Positions 33,032-43,997 of a stretch of 64,000 nt of DNA are shown piece after piece. Below the pieces are notes generated by a model. That model saw only the letters and a list, made by a program, of their open reading frames with translations, was not told the DNA's origin and did not search any database. The stretch is from NCBI GenBank assembly GCA_014607495.2, contig CP053167.1, positions 2,232,001-2,296,000 on the forward strand. The letters run 5' to 3'. Numbering within the stretch: position 1 is the first letter of the stretch; each line of letters starts with the position of its first letter. Position numbers and translations under genes: made by a program. The stretch comes from Carposina sasakii (Eukaryota > Arthropoda > Insecta > Lepidoptera > Carposinidae).

Positions 33032-34829
33032 ACAGTAGCTTCGATCGCAGTACAGGATTACTTATTGAATTTTATAGAATCAGGAGAAAGATTAAAAGAG
33101 AATTTTATAACTGAATGTTCACAGAATGGAAAAAGATTTGAAGAAAGAATTGCACAAGTGAAAATTATGAATTTTGCCTCTGAGAAAAAAAAGAAAAAAA
33201 TCAAAGTCGGTGATAAGGTTCATGAAATCCGTGTGCAACGTGATTTCTTTGGTCGCCTGTTAGCTCTGTCAATACAACATAACTTTGATTTGGAAAAGAC
33301 GTTATCATACCCCATTACAACTGTTCCATTGTCATTGTATCATGAAGATGGTACAATACATAAAACTCAGAAATCAGCAATGGTTGAAATTTTAAAGGCA
33401 AACGTCAACAGTGAAGAGGTACCAAGACGTTTTGATGTTGTCATTTTTGATGGATTCTTCTTACTGCATACATTCAAAAATATCCCTAAAACATTTGGTG
33501 GTATTTCCAAAAAAATTATGTCGCTACTAACAGCTACACATGCCTCACGAGTAGATATCATTTTCGACCAATACTTTTCGCCGTCAATTAAAGATTATGA
33601 ACGAGCCAAACGACAAGAAGTACGAAACATAAATTATTTCATTGCCGGACCAGAACAAAGTCGACCAGTTGATTTTATGAAAGAAGTTCGTAACATACAA
33701 TTTAAAGAAGCTTTCGTAGATTTTTTAATTACACATTGGAGCACAAATGAAATGATAGAGTTTATCGGGAATACCATAGTGAACCTAAATTACAAACAAT
33801 GCCATACTTATAGTGTCCACAATAACTCTGTGATTGTCGATATAAATGATGATTTATCGTGCCAACATCATGAAGAGGCTGATACGAAAATAATATACCA
33901 TACATGCCAAATGGATGAAGATGTATCCGACGTATTAATAAAAACATGTGACACAGACATTTTAATATTACTGCTCGGAAACATGGACCATCCCCACAAT
34001 AATAATTTAAAAATCTATATGGAATATGGCACTAGTAATTATAAAAAATGGATAAATATTTCTGAACTATATACAAAATTGGGACCTTCTATATGTCAAA
34101 GCTTACCGGGATTTCATGCATTCACCGGTTGCGATTTCAATCCGTCCTTTTCAAGAAGAGGTAAAAAAAACCATTACAAATATTGCAGAAATCGAGTGTA
34201 TATCAGAAGGCATTTAAAGAATTAGGAAACGCAGAAATAGTACAGAAGGAAGAAAAAATTTTCCCGATACTAGAGTTTGTATGCCAAATGTATGGTTTGA
34301 AATGTTCAAAATTAAATAATGCACGTTATGAAAAGTTCCTTGCTACGTAAAACACAAATAATCCTAAAGTGTTTATGAAAAAAGTAGTAAGCTATGATTC
34401 ATCAAATTTACCACCCTGTCAACGTGAACTACATCAACAATTATTGAGAACTGCCTACATTACAAATATATGGCGAAATTGTAATTTAAAAGAACCAACA
34501 ATTCTTACACCTGAAAATAACGGTTGGAACATAATGGATAGTCGTTACGATTTTAATTGGTTTGAGGGGAATACGGTTCCATCTTCTATATACGACATAC
34601 TTTTACAAGGACCTGCTGATACTGCCACAGCACAGTAACATACAACTATTTTATTCCGTAACATTCCTACGTAATTGAGCTTGATATTTAATTTTTAACA
34701 ACCTTATTGATTCATTAAAATATTTTTTTTTACTATTTTCAGATGAGGAAAACATTGTTGAAGAATCAGATGATGATGAAAACAGTGATAGCGAAATTTC
34801 GGATGATGCTGAAGAAAATGAATGTTAAA
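33032..34829 (+). pseudogene. Academ protein C-terminal part with XPG/FEN-like nuclease
   Basis: Continues from 30,183 across the hAT. The frame encodes VVIFDGFFLL (near 33,440), DIIFDQY (near 33,557), HHEEADTKI (near 33,870), CDTDILILLL (near 33,950) and LPGFHAFTGCDF (near 34,105). These match the ordered acidic metal-binding residues of FEN1/XPG nucleases (D ... D ... ExxD ... DxD ... GxD). A run of eight A at 34,163-34,170 shifts the frame and a TAA at 34,348 breaks it. An acidic tail (EESDDDENSDSEISDD) ends at about 34,829. XPG-type nucleases in Academ elements are thought to help process DNA during transposition; that role is inferred. Confidence 0.62.
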
Positions 34830-34913
34830 AATAATGTAGATTGCATAAAACTCAATAAAATACATTGCATTTACTGTATGCGTTCATGTAACATTTCTTA
34901 TTTGCACGCCCTT

Positions 34914-35329
34914 AGCAGCTGTCCCCTCGCCTGTCAAGGTCTTATGCTGTTCAAAACCGCCTGGCATTGTACATATTTACTCTAAGACGTTTACTTGAAA
35001 ACATATAAAAATTTTAAGTATACAGGATAAAGTTTATTTTACCTCATCAACTGTGGGTTTTCTAATTGATCTGTCATATACTTCTGCTTATTGTAATCGC
35101 CTGTCAATTTTTTTTAAAGATTTACAATAAATAAACTTTATCCTATTAAATTTTCAAATTTACAGAAACAAGTTTTAAAACTCAATTTACTAAACAGTTA
35201 AAAAAATAAAGGGGCTGATGACGTGCAGGGCTGACGCCTGCCAGGTCATGGCTATTGCTCTTAGCATGCCATAAATCGTAAATAGACAAATTTCTAACCT
35301 TACAGGGAGACCGTTACTCCCAGGGTTCA
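34914..35329 (-). repeat. Academ right terminal inverted repeat
   Basis: Reverse complement of 439-865. Ends CTCCCAGGGTTCA, followed by CTAG at 35,330-35,333. Confidence 0.85.
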
Positions 35330-35378
35330 CTAGCTCTTGGACTATTACTTCATCAACAAATTACCGTAATCTGGGGTG

Positions 35379-38300
35379 TCTTGCAACTATGGGGTGATAA
35401 ACAACATCTTCGAAAAAAAAAATCTGGTCACAAATTATCTATGGGTGAATTTCAACAACCTCAATTTTTTACTAATTACGCTGGCGAAATTTTATATCCA
35501 CTTTCTATAACTTTTTTGTATTCTAAGTAATAGCCAAAAATATATAATATTCAGTCATATGGTACACATTTTTAAAAACGTATTATTTCTTGAGATATCT
35601 GCATTTAAAAATTTCAATCACCACCGATATTATTATCAAACCACCGAAATTGTAAATCTCTCCACTGAAATTGATTTAAAACAGCGGAATTATAAATACA
35701 GGAGAACATCATATGAATTACCTATTTATTTATTTTATAAGAACTTGAAAACTAGATTATTTTCGTTTATTAGTTGGTAATAATGTTTATCATCATGATT
35801 ATAGCTTAGAAACTCTTATAAAAAACTATAGGAACACGTTAACAGTTAGAAAAATATTTTATTACATACTTTAAAATGCTTCTTAGTGAGTTTTTTATTC
35901 ATAAAACGTAGAGGCCATGGTATCTCCTTTAAGATCTCGCAGTTGTGACTACACCATTTTGGGAACCTAGCCGTATTTATTTATATGTATGTAAAAATCT
36001 TCGAAAACAAGAAATAGGGATCATTTCTTTTCACTTGTGAAAGTGCACCTCGTTAGCTACCTTTATATATAAGGAACACCCCCATCCAAAAATTCACGGT
36101 GTCGGAGATATGACAATTTTATGACTTTTTAAAATCTCCTTTTAGAGGAGTAGAAAGGCATATAAGAAATGTATCACATTTTACACTCCCAAAAATCTAT
36201 CAACATGGAATGGTCAAACAAAATTTGTTAAATGTTTTTACCAATTAAGCCCCTACTATTTCAAAATAATATACTGCGTCATAAGTACCCTTTATCAAAC
36301 TAAATTCCTTATTTAATAAGCTACTCAAAAAGGTGTAACTTATTATGAAAAGATTACCAGCAGCTGACCAATAAAGGTTTTGAAAAAAAACATCCCTTGG
36401 CGCTACAGCCTATAGTAGTGTTATATTGAGGCAAGTAGAATGTAGAACTCTTCTGTTAGCATCAGACGTACTTTGTTCAAGCTACTCGGGTTTATCGCAA
36501 AGTTACTCGGGTTTATTCGTAACTGTTTATATAGTAGAATTTTGGGTGGTTTCCTTAAGGTTGAACCGAAGGCCAAGTCATAATCAATATCACAAAACGT
36601 GGGATTAAAATAGATGATAATTATGTGCATAAGTACACCTACTTAGGCCAGTAGAACATTCAATATACAGATATTTTTTCTGCGAACAGTCAGGACTCAG
36701 AAAAAAATATTATATTCTTATTGGTCAGCTGTTAATATCGAGAGATAAATCTTAAGTACCTGGAAGAACTTAGTTCATTTAGGAACGGTTCTCTTCCTAT
36801 GATCTTATAACGTCTACTTGTCGATATGTGTACTTATGCTGTCTATCGATTGACCTACAGTGCTCATACTGCATCAGGAACACCATTAGGTATGCTAATC
36901 GCCTACCAAAAAGGAACTGGACAGTAAAAGTGTCGGCCATGTTAGTCGTTTAGACACCGAAAGATAGACGAACAGTGAACTGGCTGGATGCTACAGAGAG
37001 CCTGGGGTAGGAGCAGAGCAGTAAATTGCCTTTTCTACGCCCTGTGCGAGCGTCTATAACTGCGCTCTATTCAGTCCTGCCTGGTCTGGCCAAGTGACCA
37101 TTCTTGCGCCCCCCAGAGTCTACGCCCTGTGCCTGGGCACCGGTGGCACCGCCCTATTTACGGCACTGGGTAGGAGTAAGACAAGATGGAGGTGGCGGTA
37201 TGACCTCGATTCGAGTTGAACTGCATCATGAAAAGGCCTTTGGATAGCAGTAAGATTCCTATGCTATTATAATGTCAGTTCATCACCTTTGTATCTTTTT
37301 AAATTTGACTACAAACTTAGGTTACTTGTTAAAAAAGGTTGTCGCGCCATATGATACATAGGATAGCCCTTTTTACATTCTTATTAGTAAGCTGTTGGTA
37401 AGCATTTTCATAATTATACGTTTTGAATTTAGTTTAATGAAGTGTGCGCATTACGTGAAATCATTATTTTGAATGAATAGGAGAAAATTAGGAAAAAAAT
37501 TTATAAACCTTTCGGTAATTGAACTTTGACTATGCCAAGTTGATGTCTGTTGTTTTTTCTCAAATGATTATTTATTTATCTAGTTGAATACTAAAATATA
37601 TACGTATTTTAGTCTTTTTATGCATTTCCATTTATTATAGGGTAATTTTAAAAACATTACAAAACGGGGCATAACCCTGAAGCCGTAATTTTTTAATGGG
37701 TATTAAGGTAGAAAATGGGGTGTACTCTTACATCTCAATAGAAATAATACCCGTTTTTCCAGTCATCCTGTATACAAAAAGACAAAATATCAATTACGGT
37801 GACGTTATTAAATTACGGTGGCCTTCTTTTTTGCCACCGGAGCCACTGGAGTTGAGACACCGTACTTAGAATCAACTAACAAATTTCAAATTATAACGGA
37901 CACTATTATTTTAATTGTAATAATTCGTTTGTAATTACATCGATATATCTAATCTTTAATCATCTGTAAAAATTCTTTTTAAACAGCTTTTTAGTTTTTT
38001 AAATACACATGACACCATTATATGATAAATTTGTATTCCTGCGCCACCGTAGGTTATACTTACGTTTCTGGCGGAAAAACTATTTAGTGTATCAAACATC
38101 CTTGTACTTGGTATACGATGGCTTGACAGAGCAGTGCGGGGAAAGATAGCTTAGTATCTATCTCATCCATTTTGATGAGATAGTGTAATGTTCAAAATGC
38201 GCCAGCGTTATTGACTTTTTCCGCGGGACATTTTTAAAAAGCTGTTACAGTTACTACCGGGTTAAGTTAAATTACTGCCCATGGTTTAAATAATAGTGTC

Positions 38301-38849
38301 ATTTAATGTATTTTTAAAATATGTATGTATTCTGTTAAATTAATTCACCTAAAAATTTTAATAGCCAAATTTATTTTTGCAAATGAAGTGGGGACATAGC
38401 ACCGCAATTAGATTTAGAGCCTTTGATAATTTTTTAAATGCTTAAATAAATAGATTTTGATCTTAAGTTTTAAACGTTAGTCTAGATCACTATCTGAACT
38501 TTATGAAAAAAAATTAATAAATGTGAATTTAGCACTTTCCACTATGATTTTCATCCTCGCCGCGCTAAAAACGTACCTGGGAAATTCACCCCTATGATAA
38601 CGGTCCTGATTCGAAAAATATAATGTGTTTTAGTTTTTGAACGAACTTCATATTTTTATGTTGGCAGCACTTCGTTTTGACAGCTGTCTTACTTTTGTAC
38701 ATTTTCGTCGCCAAACGAACACTACCTGTTGAAACCGGTTACGCTGATGTAAAAACTTTGAAAATATTAACTTGAAAGACTGCCATAATTGATTGTATTT
38801 GTCTACGTGCCATTTAATTATTTAGTTTTGAACATATATCTACAAAAAC
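35379..38849 (+). other. Pogo leader, non-coding
   Basis: About 3.5 kb with no gene on either strand, AT-rich. An inverted pair with CAGCTGACCAATAA at 36,361 and TTATTGGTCAGCTG near 36,718-36,731 marks a probable MITE of about 370 bases. The leader ends in a candidate splice donor AAAAC|GTAAGTATT at 38,850. Confidence 0.45.
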
Positions 38850-39453
38850 GTAAGTATTACTATTATTAGTTTTCCAGATAAGTTAATTAATATTTTTAGG
38901 TTACTTTTCGTGTTAAAAATGGGGTGAATAACAACAACTTATGGGGTCATTCACAACAACTCATGGGGGCATTCACAACAGCTGATCAGGTTATTTATTA
39001 TCATTAGTTTTGAGTTAAAAATAACATTTATTTATTTTATTTATTTATTTAATTAGTATACCAACGATTGTTACATCAATAAACATTTATCTACTTAAAA
39101 TAAAACTTAATCTAAATGCACAATCAATTACAGGTATACATCACATGCACAACAGAAATTTGCCAGTAAAAAAAAAAATATATATAATTCTAGAAATTTA
39201 CGTAACAAAATAAGACAGAAGTTAATTGTAATGAAAGATCTAAGTTACACAGTGTCCATGCAGTAGATTTACATATGCTCACGCAACTTACGCTTGAACG
39301 TAGACAGGGACATAAAGTGTACATCCACAGATCCGCTACTCGCGTTATATATTTTACCAATTCTTGATATCGGAGAATTAGCGCCCAGGACTTTTATGAT
39401 CTATTTTAAATATGTTGTTACATATATTTAATGCGCTTTTAATATTGTTGTAG
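38850..39453 (+). other. Candidate leader intron of the pogo transposase
   Basis: Donor AAC|GTAAGTATT and acceptor ATTGTTGTAG|ATT, 15 bases before the coding start. It contains three tandem ~25-bp units with ATGGGG and CATTCACAACA (38,920-38,985). It also contains what looks like a LINE 3' end on the minus strand. Confidence 0.45.
39010..39400 (-). mobile_element. LINE 3'-end fragment
   Basis: Read on the minus strand, 39,260-39,380 encodes GKIYNASSGSVDVHFMSLST and FKRKLREHM with a stop, the kind of tail that ends a LINE reverse-transcriptase protein. It is followed by AT-rich DNA and a TTTA-repeat region (as seen on the plus strand) near 39,030, which would be its 3' tail. Confidence 0.4.
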
Positions 39454-39467
39454 ATTTGAAGTGGACA

Positions 39468-40847
39468 ATGCCTAGAAATTACAAGCCGGATCCTCGGAGT
39501 AAGAAGCATATTTCGTATAATAAAGACGACATTGAGAGGGCTTTGGAAGATAAAAGGGTAAATAATATGTCTTACAGGTCGGCAGCAGCCAAACATAAGA
39601 TAGAGTATACAGTCCTGTTTAGGCACGCTACTCGAATTAATGTAAAAAAACTTGGTGGTCAGACAGTTCTTGGGCCTGATGTAGAAAATATTATCATTGA
39701 ACATATTAATACATGCTCTGAGTGGGGATATCCTATGGATCAGTATGACTTACGACTTCTGGTAAAAATGTATTTAGATCGGAAAGGTGTTCAATGCCAA
39801 AGATTTAAAAATAATATGCCGGGTGTAGATTTTTCACTAGGATTTTTAAAACGCCATAGGAATAAAATATCCGAAAGATATGCTCAGAATATTAAGAGGG
39901 CTCGGGCCAATTTTTCGGCAGAGATGATCAATGACTATTTTGATCAACTAGAAATAACTTTGAAGGATGTCCCAGCAACCCATATCATAAACTACGACGA
40001 GACAAACCTCACTGACGATCCAGGTAGAAAGAAAGTCATTGTGAAAAGGGGATCTAAATACCCAGAACGTGCCATGAATACTACAAAGTGTTCAATATCA
40101 TTAATGATGGCTGGTACGGCCAGTGGGTATCTTTTCCCACCCTATGTCATTTATAAAGCTCAACATTTATACGATTTATGGAAAACTGGAGGACCAAATG
40201 GGACCAGGTACAATAGGACATCCTCAGGTTGGATTGATATAACTACATTTGAAGACTGGATCAATACTATTGTTATTCCTTATGCTAAAAAACAAGAGGG
40301 ACCAATTTATTTGATTGGTGATAATCTTTCGTGTCATCTTTCTTTGGATGTTATAAATAATTGCAAAAAACATTATGTTCAGTTAGTGTTCTTGCCACCC
40401 AACTCAACACACTTGACTCAGCCCTTAGATGTGGCATTTTTTCGCCCTTTAAAAATAGCTTGGAGGGAGATATTATTAAATTGGAAGAAAAGAGAGGGAA
40501 GTAAGGAAAAGTCGCTTCCTAAATCAGTTTTCCCACAGCTCCTGAACAGGTTGTATTCCAAAATTGAAGCTACTTCAGAAGCTAATTTAAAGTCTGGATT
40601 CAAAAAAACAGGAATCTCTCCTTTGAACAGAAATGAAGTGTTGAGTCGTTTACCAGGCTTTTCAACGGATTCAAATGATGATAATATTAACATTGTCAGT
40701 GACTCAGTTAAAGAAATATTAAAGTCCATGAGATACAGCGAGGAAGACCAGACAGTAAAAAAGAAGAAGAAGCTAGATGTTCCATTTGGGAAAAGTGTTG
40801 CTGATGAAGTCACGAAAAAAAAAAAAACAAGCCAACAAACCAAATAA
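39468..40847 (+). CDS. Pogo transposase
   Basis: The likely start is ATG 39,468 (MPRNYKPDPRSKK); an in-frame ATG lies at 39,456. N-terminal helix-turn-helix domains (psq-like, about residues 20-65, MSYRSAAAKHKI; CENP-B-like, about 70-140) bind the ends. The DDE_1 core has its acidic residues in NYDETNLTDD (near 39,992), IGDNLSCH (near 40,316) and QPLDVAFF (near 40,422), the D-D-D set of pogo. A basic tail follows. The frame ends in a run of 13 A at 40,815-40,827, beyond which another frame encodes a PHD-like finger. The core looks intact, so the enzyme may still cut and join DNA. Confidence 0.88.
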   Translation: MPRNYKPDPRSKKHISYNKDDIERALEDKRVNNMSYRSAAAKHKIEYTVLFRHATRINVKKLGGQTVLGPDVENIIIEHINTCSEWGYPMDQYDLRLLVKMYLDRKGVQCQRFKNNMPGVDFSLGFLKRHRNKISERYAQNIKRARANFSAEMINDYFDQLEITLKDVPATHIINYDETNLTDDPGRKKVIVKRGSKYPERAMNTTKCSISLMMAGTASGYLFPPYVIYKAQHLYDLWKTGGPNGTRYNRTSSGWIDITTFEDWINTIVIPYAKKQEGPIYLIGDNLSCHLSLDVINNCKKHYVQLVFLPPNSTHLTQPLDVAFFRPLKIAWREILLNWKKREGSKEKSLPKSVFPQLLNRLYSKIEATSEANLKSGFKKTGISPLNRNEVLSRLPGFSTDSNDDNINIVSDSVKEILKSMRYSEEDQTVKKKKKLDVPFGKSVADEVTKKKKTSQQTK

Positions 40848-41280
40848 AACTCCAAAAAATATAGATGGAAAAGCTTCCAAGGTTAAAAATAAGGTTAAAA
40901 TAGAGACAGAAAAAGAATTTTGCTGTGAAATGGCAAATGAAAAGAAAATTAAGAAAAGAGAAAATGCTAAAATTGAAATTACGGCAGATTTAAAAAAAGA
41001 AAACAATGCAACAGCATCTTCTTATAAAACTGTTGATGTTGAACCAATAGCTGGGCCTTCAAATTTGCAAATGTGTCGGGTTTGTCACTGCATTAAGAAT
41101 CGACATGATAACTGGTTATCATGCAATGTTTGTTATAAAAGAATTTGCAGGAAATGCTCTGGAGATGCTTTGCCAATAGAATTCATTTGTCTGCGTTGCC
41201 TTCAAGTTGATAGTGATGACAGTGCTGCAGATGAGGATTATAATCCTATCATGTATGGGGAAAGTCTATCGTCCGATTAA
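40848..41280 (+). pseudogene. PHD-like C-terminal extension of the pogo transposase, out of frame
   Basis: Open in the +1 frame relative to the transposase, linked through the A13 run. Lysine-rich first part, then CRVCHCIKNRHDNWLSCNVC and ICRKCSGDALPIEFICLRC near 41,070-41,200, a zinc-binding arrangement like a degenerate PHD finger, and an acidic end. The second pogo element at 47,933 has a clear PHD finger at the same place, so this belongs to the same protein. A one-base change in the A-run (mutation, assembly error or slippage) separates them. Confidence 0.65.
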
Positions 41281-41712
41281 TTTGAATATTGTTAATTTAC
41301 TACAATGTTTTTTTTTTTTTTAAGATTATGTCCATAAAATTACACATTATAATATTCATTTCATTCAGTTGTTGTATTTCACCCCTTATGTCGTTTCGAA
41401 TGACCCCGTGTAGAAGGTAATTTGCAACAAGGCATATTTTACCCATTTAACATGTGAACTTCCATTCGCCTCTATCTGGGGACACAAACAACGATAAAGA
41501 GACTCGTAACTCACGTAATTTATTTATCACTATTATTATAGAGCGCAAAATTACAAAGATACAAAGCTCTAAAGTGGCAAAAGTGTTGTCATTCACCCCA
41601 GTTTACGGTATATTAATGGAGAAGTGTTTTTATAAATTTATCTTAGTCAAGATATTATATATTATAAAATTATTAATAAAGAAATGGAAAAAATCTTCAC
41701 CCGATAATAATA

Positions 41713-42092
41713 CAGGATGTTTTTTGTGGCCACCTTTAACGAAGGGTACGTATTCTATACATGAAATAAAGTAAGTTTATGCCAAAAAAAATGCTGAGAA
41801 AAAAAAAAAAATTGAAAAAAAAAATTTAAATTCCTTGATCGTGCGAAATTTATAGTGTCTAGTGTTTATGTTAGTTTTTTTATAGACAGATATTAATTAT
41901 TTTTCGTGAAAAAATCCTGCTACGCGCGTCTATGTGCATTTATGCAGAAAAACGCAGTCTATTTACTCAACTTTGGACCCTAATATTTTGGAAACCAGAC
42001 ACTTCCCATGTATGCTTCCATGGAGAAAAATGATCGTGATGATGAGGAGATTCCGTAGTTTTCGGGAACGTTGACGACCAAAAATCACCCGG
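41713..42092. mobile_element. MITE, copy 2 of the 28,709 family
   Basis: 380 bp, ends CAGGATG and CACCCGG, TA on both sides (41,711-41,712; 42,093-42,094). Strongly similar to copy 1 but with more changes at the ends. Confidence 0.78.
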
Positions 42093-42170
42093 TATAATAT
42101 CGGGATGAAAAATAACGTAGCCAATATGTAATTTAGAAAAGAGATGGTAAAATTCGTCATCCGAATAATT

Positions 42171-42241
42171 GACCCGGTAGCTCAGTGGTTAGAGCGGCTG
42201 GCACGGTTTGCAGTGGTCGTGGGTTCGATTCCCACTCGGGT
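42171..42241 (+). repeat. tRNA-derived SINE head
   Basis: A-box-like TAGCTCAGTGGTTAGAGC and B-box GGTTCGATTCC with good D and T stems. The acceptor ends pair at 6 of 7 positions, but the anticodon stem does not pair. It is therefore more likely a SINE promoter head than a working tRNA gene. An AT-rich body follows. Confidence 0.55.
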
Positions 42242-42424
42242 GAAGAATTTTTTCCATTTCTTTATTAATAATTTCATTAACAAACTTTATGCTGTAATGG
42301 ATTAATATGTAGGTAAAGTGGATGAGCCCTTCCGTGAATACTATGCTAAAAATTGGCTTTTGTACAGCATTGATGTTTAGCTTTGTTCAACAAGCCCACA
42401 AAACAGAACACCACTACTAACAAA

Positions 42425-42487
42425 TAATTGAGTTCTCTTATTTTGCCATCTACGGCATGCATATGGCAAAATAAGAAAACTTAATTA
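42425..42487. repeat. Hairpin next to the BEL remnant
   Basis: CTTATTTTGCCAT and ATGGCAAAATAAG pair around a 13-base loop, with weaker pairing outwards. Possibly a MITE remnant. Confidence 0.45.
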
Positions 42488-42749
42488 CTACGCCATTGCC
42501 GCGGGACCCGCCGGTCGCCAGTGCGCTCTGAGCCATCCAGACGGCGACACCTATGTGATCCTATACATAAATCTGTTTGCTATCGAAGTATATCTAGTTA
42601 TCTACTCATACTATTGTAATAGTCAAAATAAATTTCTTTGGACTGTATTCTTGGAGTATATCTTGAAGATCCTAAAACCTAAACTTCTCCGGGCTGAAGA
42701 AGTACCCGACATTTTGCGTGCGATACCTTATCACAGATACGTGATACCA

Positions 42750-42996
42750 ATAAGGCTCCGCACAGCTCGATGCGCGGTATGGTTGTGGTTACTATCTGTG
42801 GCTTCTAGTATATTCGATCCGTTAGGGCTTCTTGGTTTATGTGTAATATTATTTAAAATTATTTTGCAATCGCTTTGGGAACAAAAATTAGACTGGGATG
42901 ATCCCATTTCTCATGACACGAGGTCAGTGTGGGAAAAGCTAGTAAATAATTTTCACCATATACAATCTCTCGCCATGCGTGTTGTAAAAATATGGT
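42750..42996 (+). pseudogene. BEL reverse transcriptase/RNase H fragment
   Basis: Encodes ASSIFDPLGLLGLCVILFK and then QSLWEQKLDWDDPI, the segment between reverse transcriptase and RNase H in BEL/Pao proteins. It is cut on both sides, so nothing useful is made. Confidence 0.65.
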
Positions 42997-43196
42997 AACG
43001 GTGGAATTACACGATTTTTCTGATTCGCTTATTGTGCGCTAAATCTAAGGTCGCACCGCTTTTGCACCCAATTATGGAGGACTGTATGAATCAGCTGTGA
43101 AGTCCGGGAAGTTTCATATGAGAAGGGTGTTAGGTGATAGGCATTTGACGTTTGAGAACGCTTTTCGCACAAATAGAGGCTATACTAAATTATAGA

Positions 43197-43318
43197 CCCT
43201 TGTACATCTCAACTATACCCTAAAAATTGGTCAGAAGTGGCACCATGTGGTTCTATCGGCCCTTAGTGCTCTGCCTACCCCGTAAGGGATAAAGGCGTGA
43301 TTATATGTATGTATAGAC
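43197..43318 (-). repeat. Dispersed ~120-bp repeat, copy 1
   Basis: Reverse copy of the repeat at about 51,748-51,870 and 61,393-61,535, with GGTAGGCAGAGCAC and an end in TACATACATA. Three copies in one window, related to a common lepidopteran repeat with AATCACGCCTTTATCCC. Confidence 0.7.
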
Positions 43319-43319
43319 C

Positions 43320-43746
43320 CTTGTGTCCCCTCTCTTCTTCTCCAAATGACCTCGCTCCGCGTACCCCGGGCCATTTCCTCACCGGAAGACCCTTGACAGC
43401 ATTACCAGCACCAGATCTACAGTCCGCCAATCCAAATCGTCTGCATAGTTTTGCTAAAATGGAGCAAGCACGACAGCATTTTTGGTCGAGGTGGAGCCAA
43501 GGATATATTTGTGAGTTGCAGCAACGTACAAAATGGCAGAAGCGACACCCGGACATCAAGTCTGGACAATTGGTGTTCATTAAGGATGAAGCCACATCTC
43601 TTAAATGGTCTTTAGGACGAATTGAGACCGTGTATCCTGGTTTGGATGGAGCCTGCAGAGTTGGTGGTGTTTGGACTGCAAAGGGCTTAGTTCGGAGAGC
43701 TATCAACCGAATCTGCCCGTTCCTGAATCCCACTGATGAAGCTTAA
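43320..43746 (+). pseudogene. BEL integrase C-terminal domain fragment
   Basis: From LTPGHFLTGRPL-like sequence (here PRTPGHFLTGRPLTALPAP) through QHFWSRWSQGYICELQQRTKW to GRIETVYPGLDGACRVG and a stop at 43,744. This is the C-terminal domain after integrase in BEL/Pao, matching the homologous part of the larger BEL (about 16,620-17,062) in order. Confidence 0.75.
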
Positions 43747-43893
43747 AAGCTGGAGCTTTTAAGGAAGGGGAGGATGTCTACGCCATTACCGCGGGACCCG
43801 CCGGCCGCCAGTGCGCTCTAAGCCAACCAGACAGTGACACTTATGTGATCCTATACATAAAATCTGTTTGCTATCAAAGTATATCTAGTTATG

Positions 43894-43997
43894 TAGATGA
43901 TAGAGTATGAGTAGGTAGTGTAGAGTATAGTATGAGTAGTCATACTATACTCTATTTGACTATTACAATAGTATGACTTCTCATACTCTACCTACAC
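43894..43997. repeat. Foldback at the right BEL LTR
   Basis: AGAGTATAGTATGA (43,922-43,935) and TCATACTATACTCT (43,940-43,953) are perfect inverted repeats with four bases between. Beyond them is an inverted copy of sequence found just after the left LTR (about 42,602-42,628). The structure suggests a fold-back rearrangement. Confidence 0.65.

Larger units (their letters stand above)
439..35329 (+). mobile_element. Academ-like DNA transposon (outermost element, heavily interrupted)
   Basis: The sequence at 439-865 returns inverted at 34,914-35,329, giving terminal inverted repeats of about 0.42 kb with only scattered differences. Between them runs a broken gene whose C-terminal part has the acidic motifs of an XPG/FEN1 nuclease. 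Subtracting Gypsy C (25.6 kb), the MITE (0.36 kb) and hAT (2.8 kb) leaves roughly 6 kb. A 3-4 bp target duplication, long TIRs and an XPG nuclease fit the AcademX group of DNA transposons. That assignment is inference from motifs, not from a search. The gene has several frameshifts and stops, so the copy is not autonomous. Confidence 0.6.
35364..41608 (+). mobile_element. Pogo-type (Tc1/mariner) transposon with long leader
   Basis: Ends CCGTAATCTGGGGTG and CACCCCAGTTTACGG pair as inverted repeats and are flanked by TA (35,362-35,363 and 41,609-41,610). A pogo transposase lies near the right side. The motif ATGGGGTGA with nearby AACAAC recurs at the left end, near 38,920-38,985, and reversed at the right end. 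At 6.2 kb the element is large for pogo because of a 4-kb leader, which itself seems to hold older insertions. Confidence 0.8.
42488..43893 (+). mobile_element. Internally deleted BEL/Pao element
   Basis: LTR-like copies at 42,488-42,606 and 43,775-43,893 (CGCCATT.CCGCGGGACCC) flank two short pieces of a BEL polyprotein. A polypurine tract AAGGAAGGGGAGGA precedes the right copy. Gag, protease, most of reverse transcriptase and most of integrase are gone. Confidence 0.72.

Noticed and set aside
40418..40855. Minus-strand frame opposite the pogo transposase
   Set aside because: Phe-rich translation is the complement of lysine-rich coding; no independent evidence.
42171..42241. tRNA gene
   Set aside because: A and B boxes and two stems are good, but the anticodon stem does not pair and a SINE-like AT-rich body follows.
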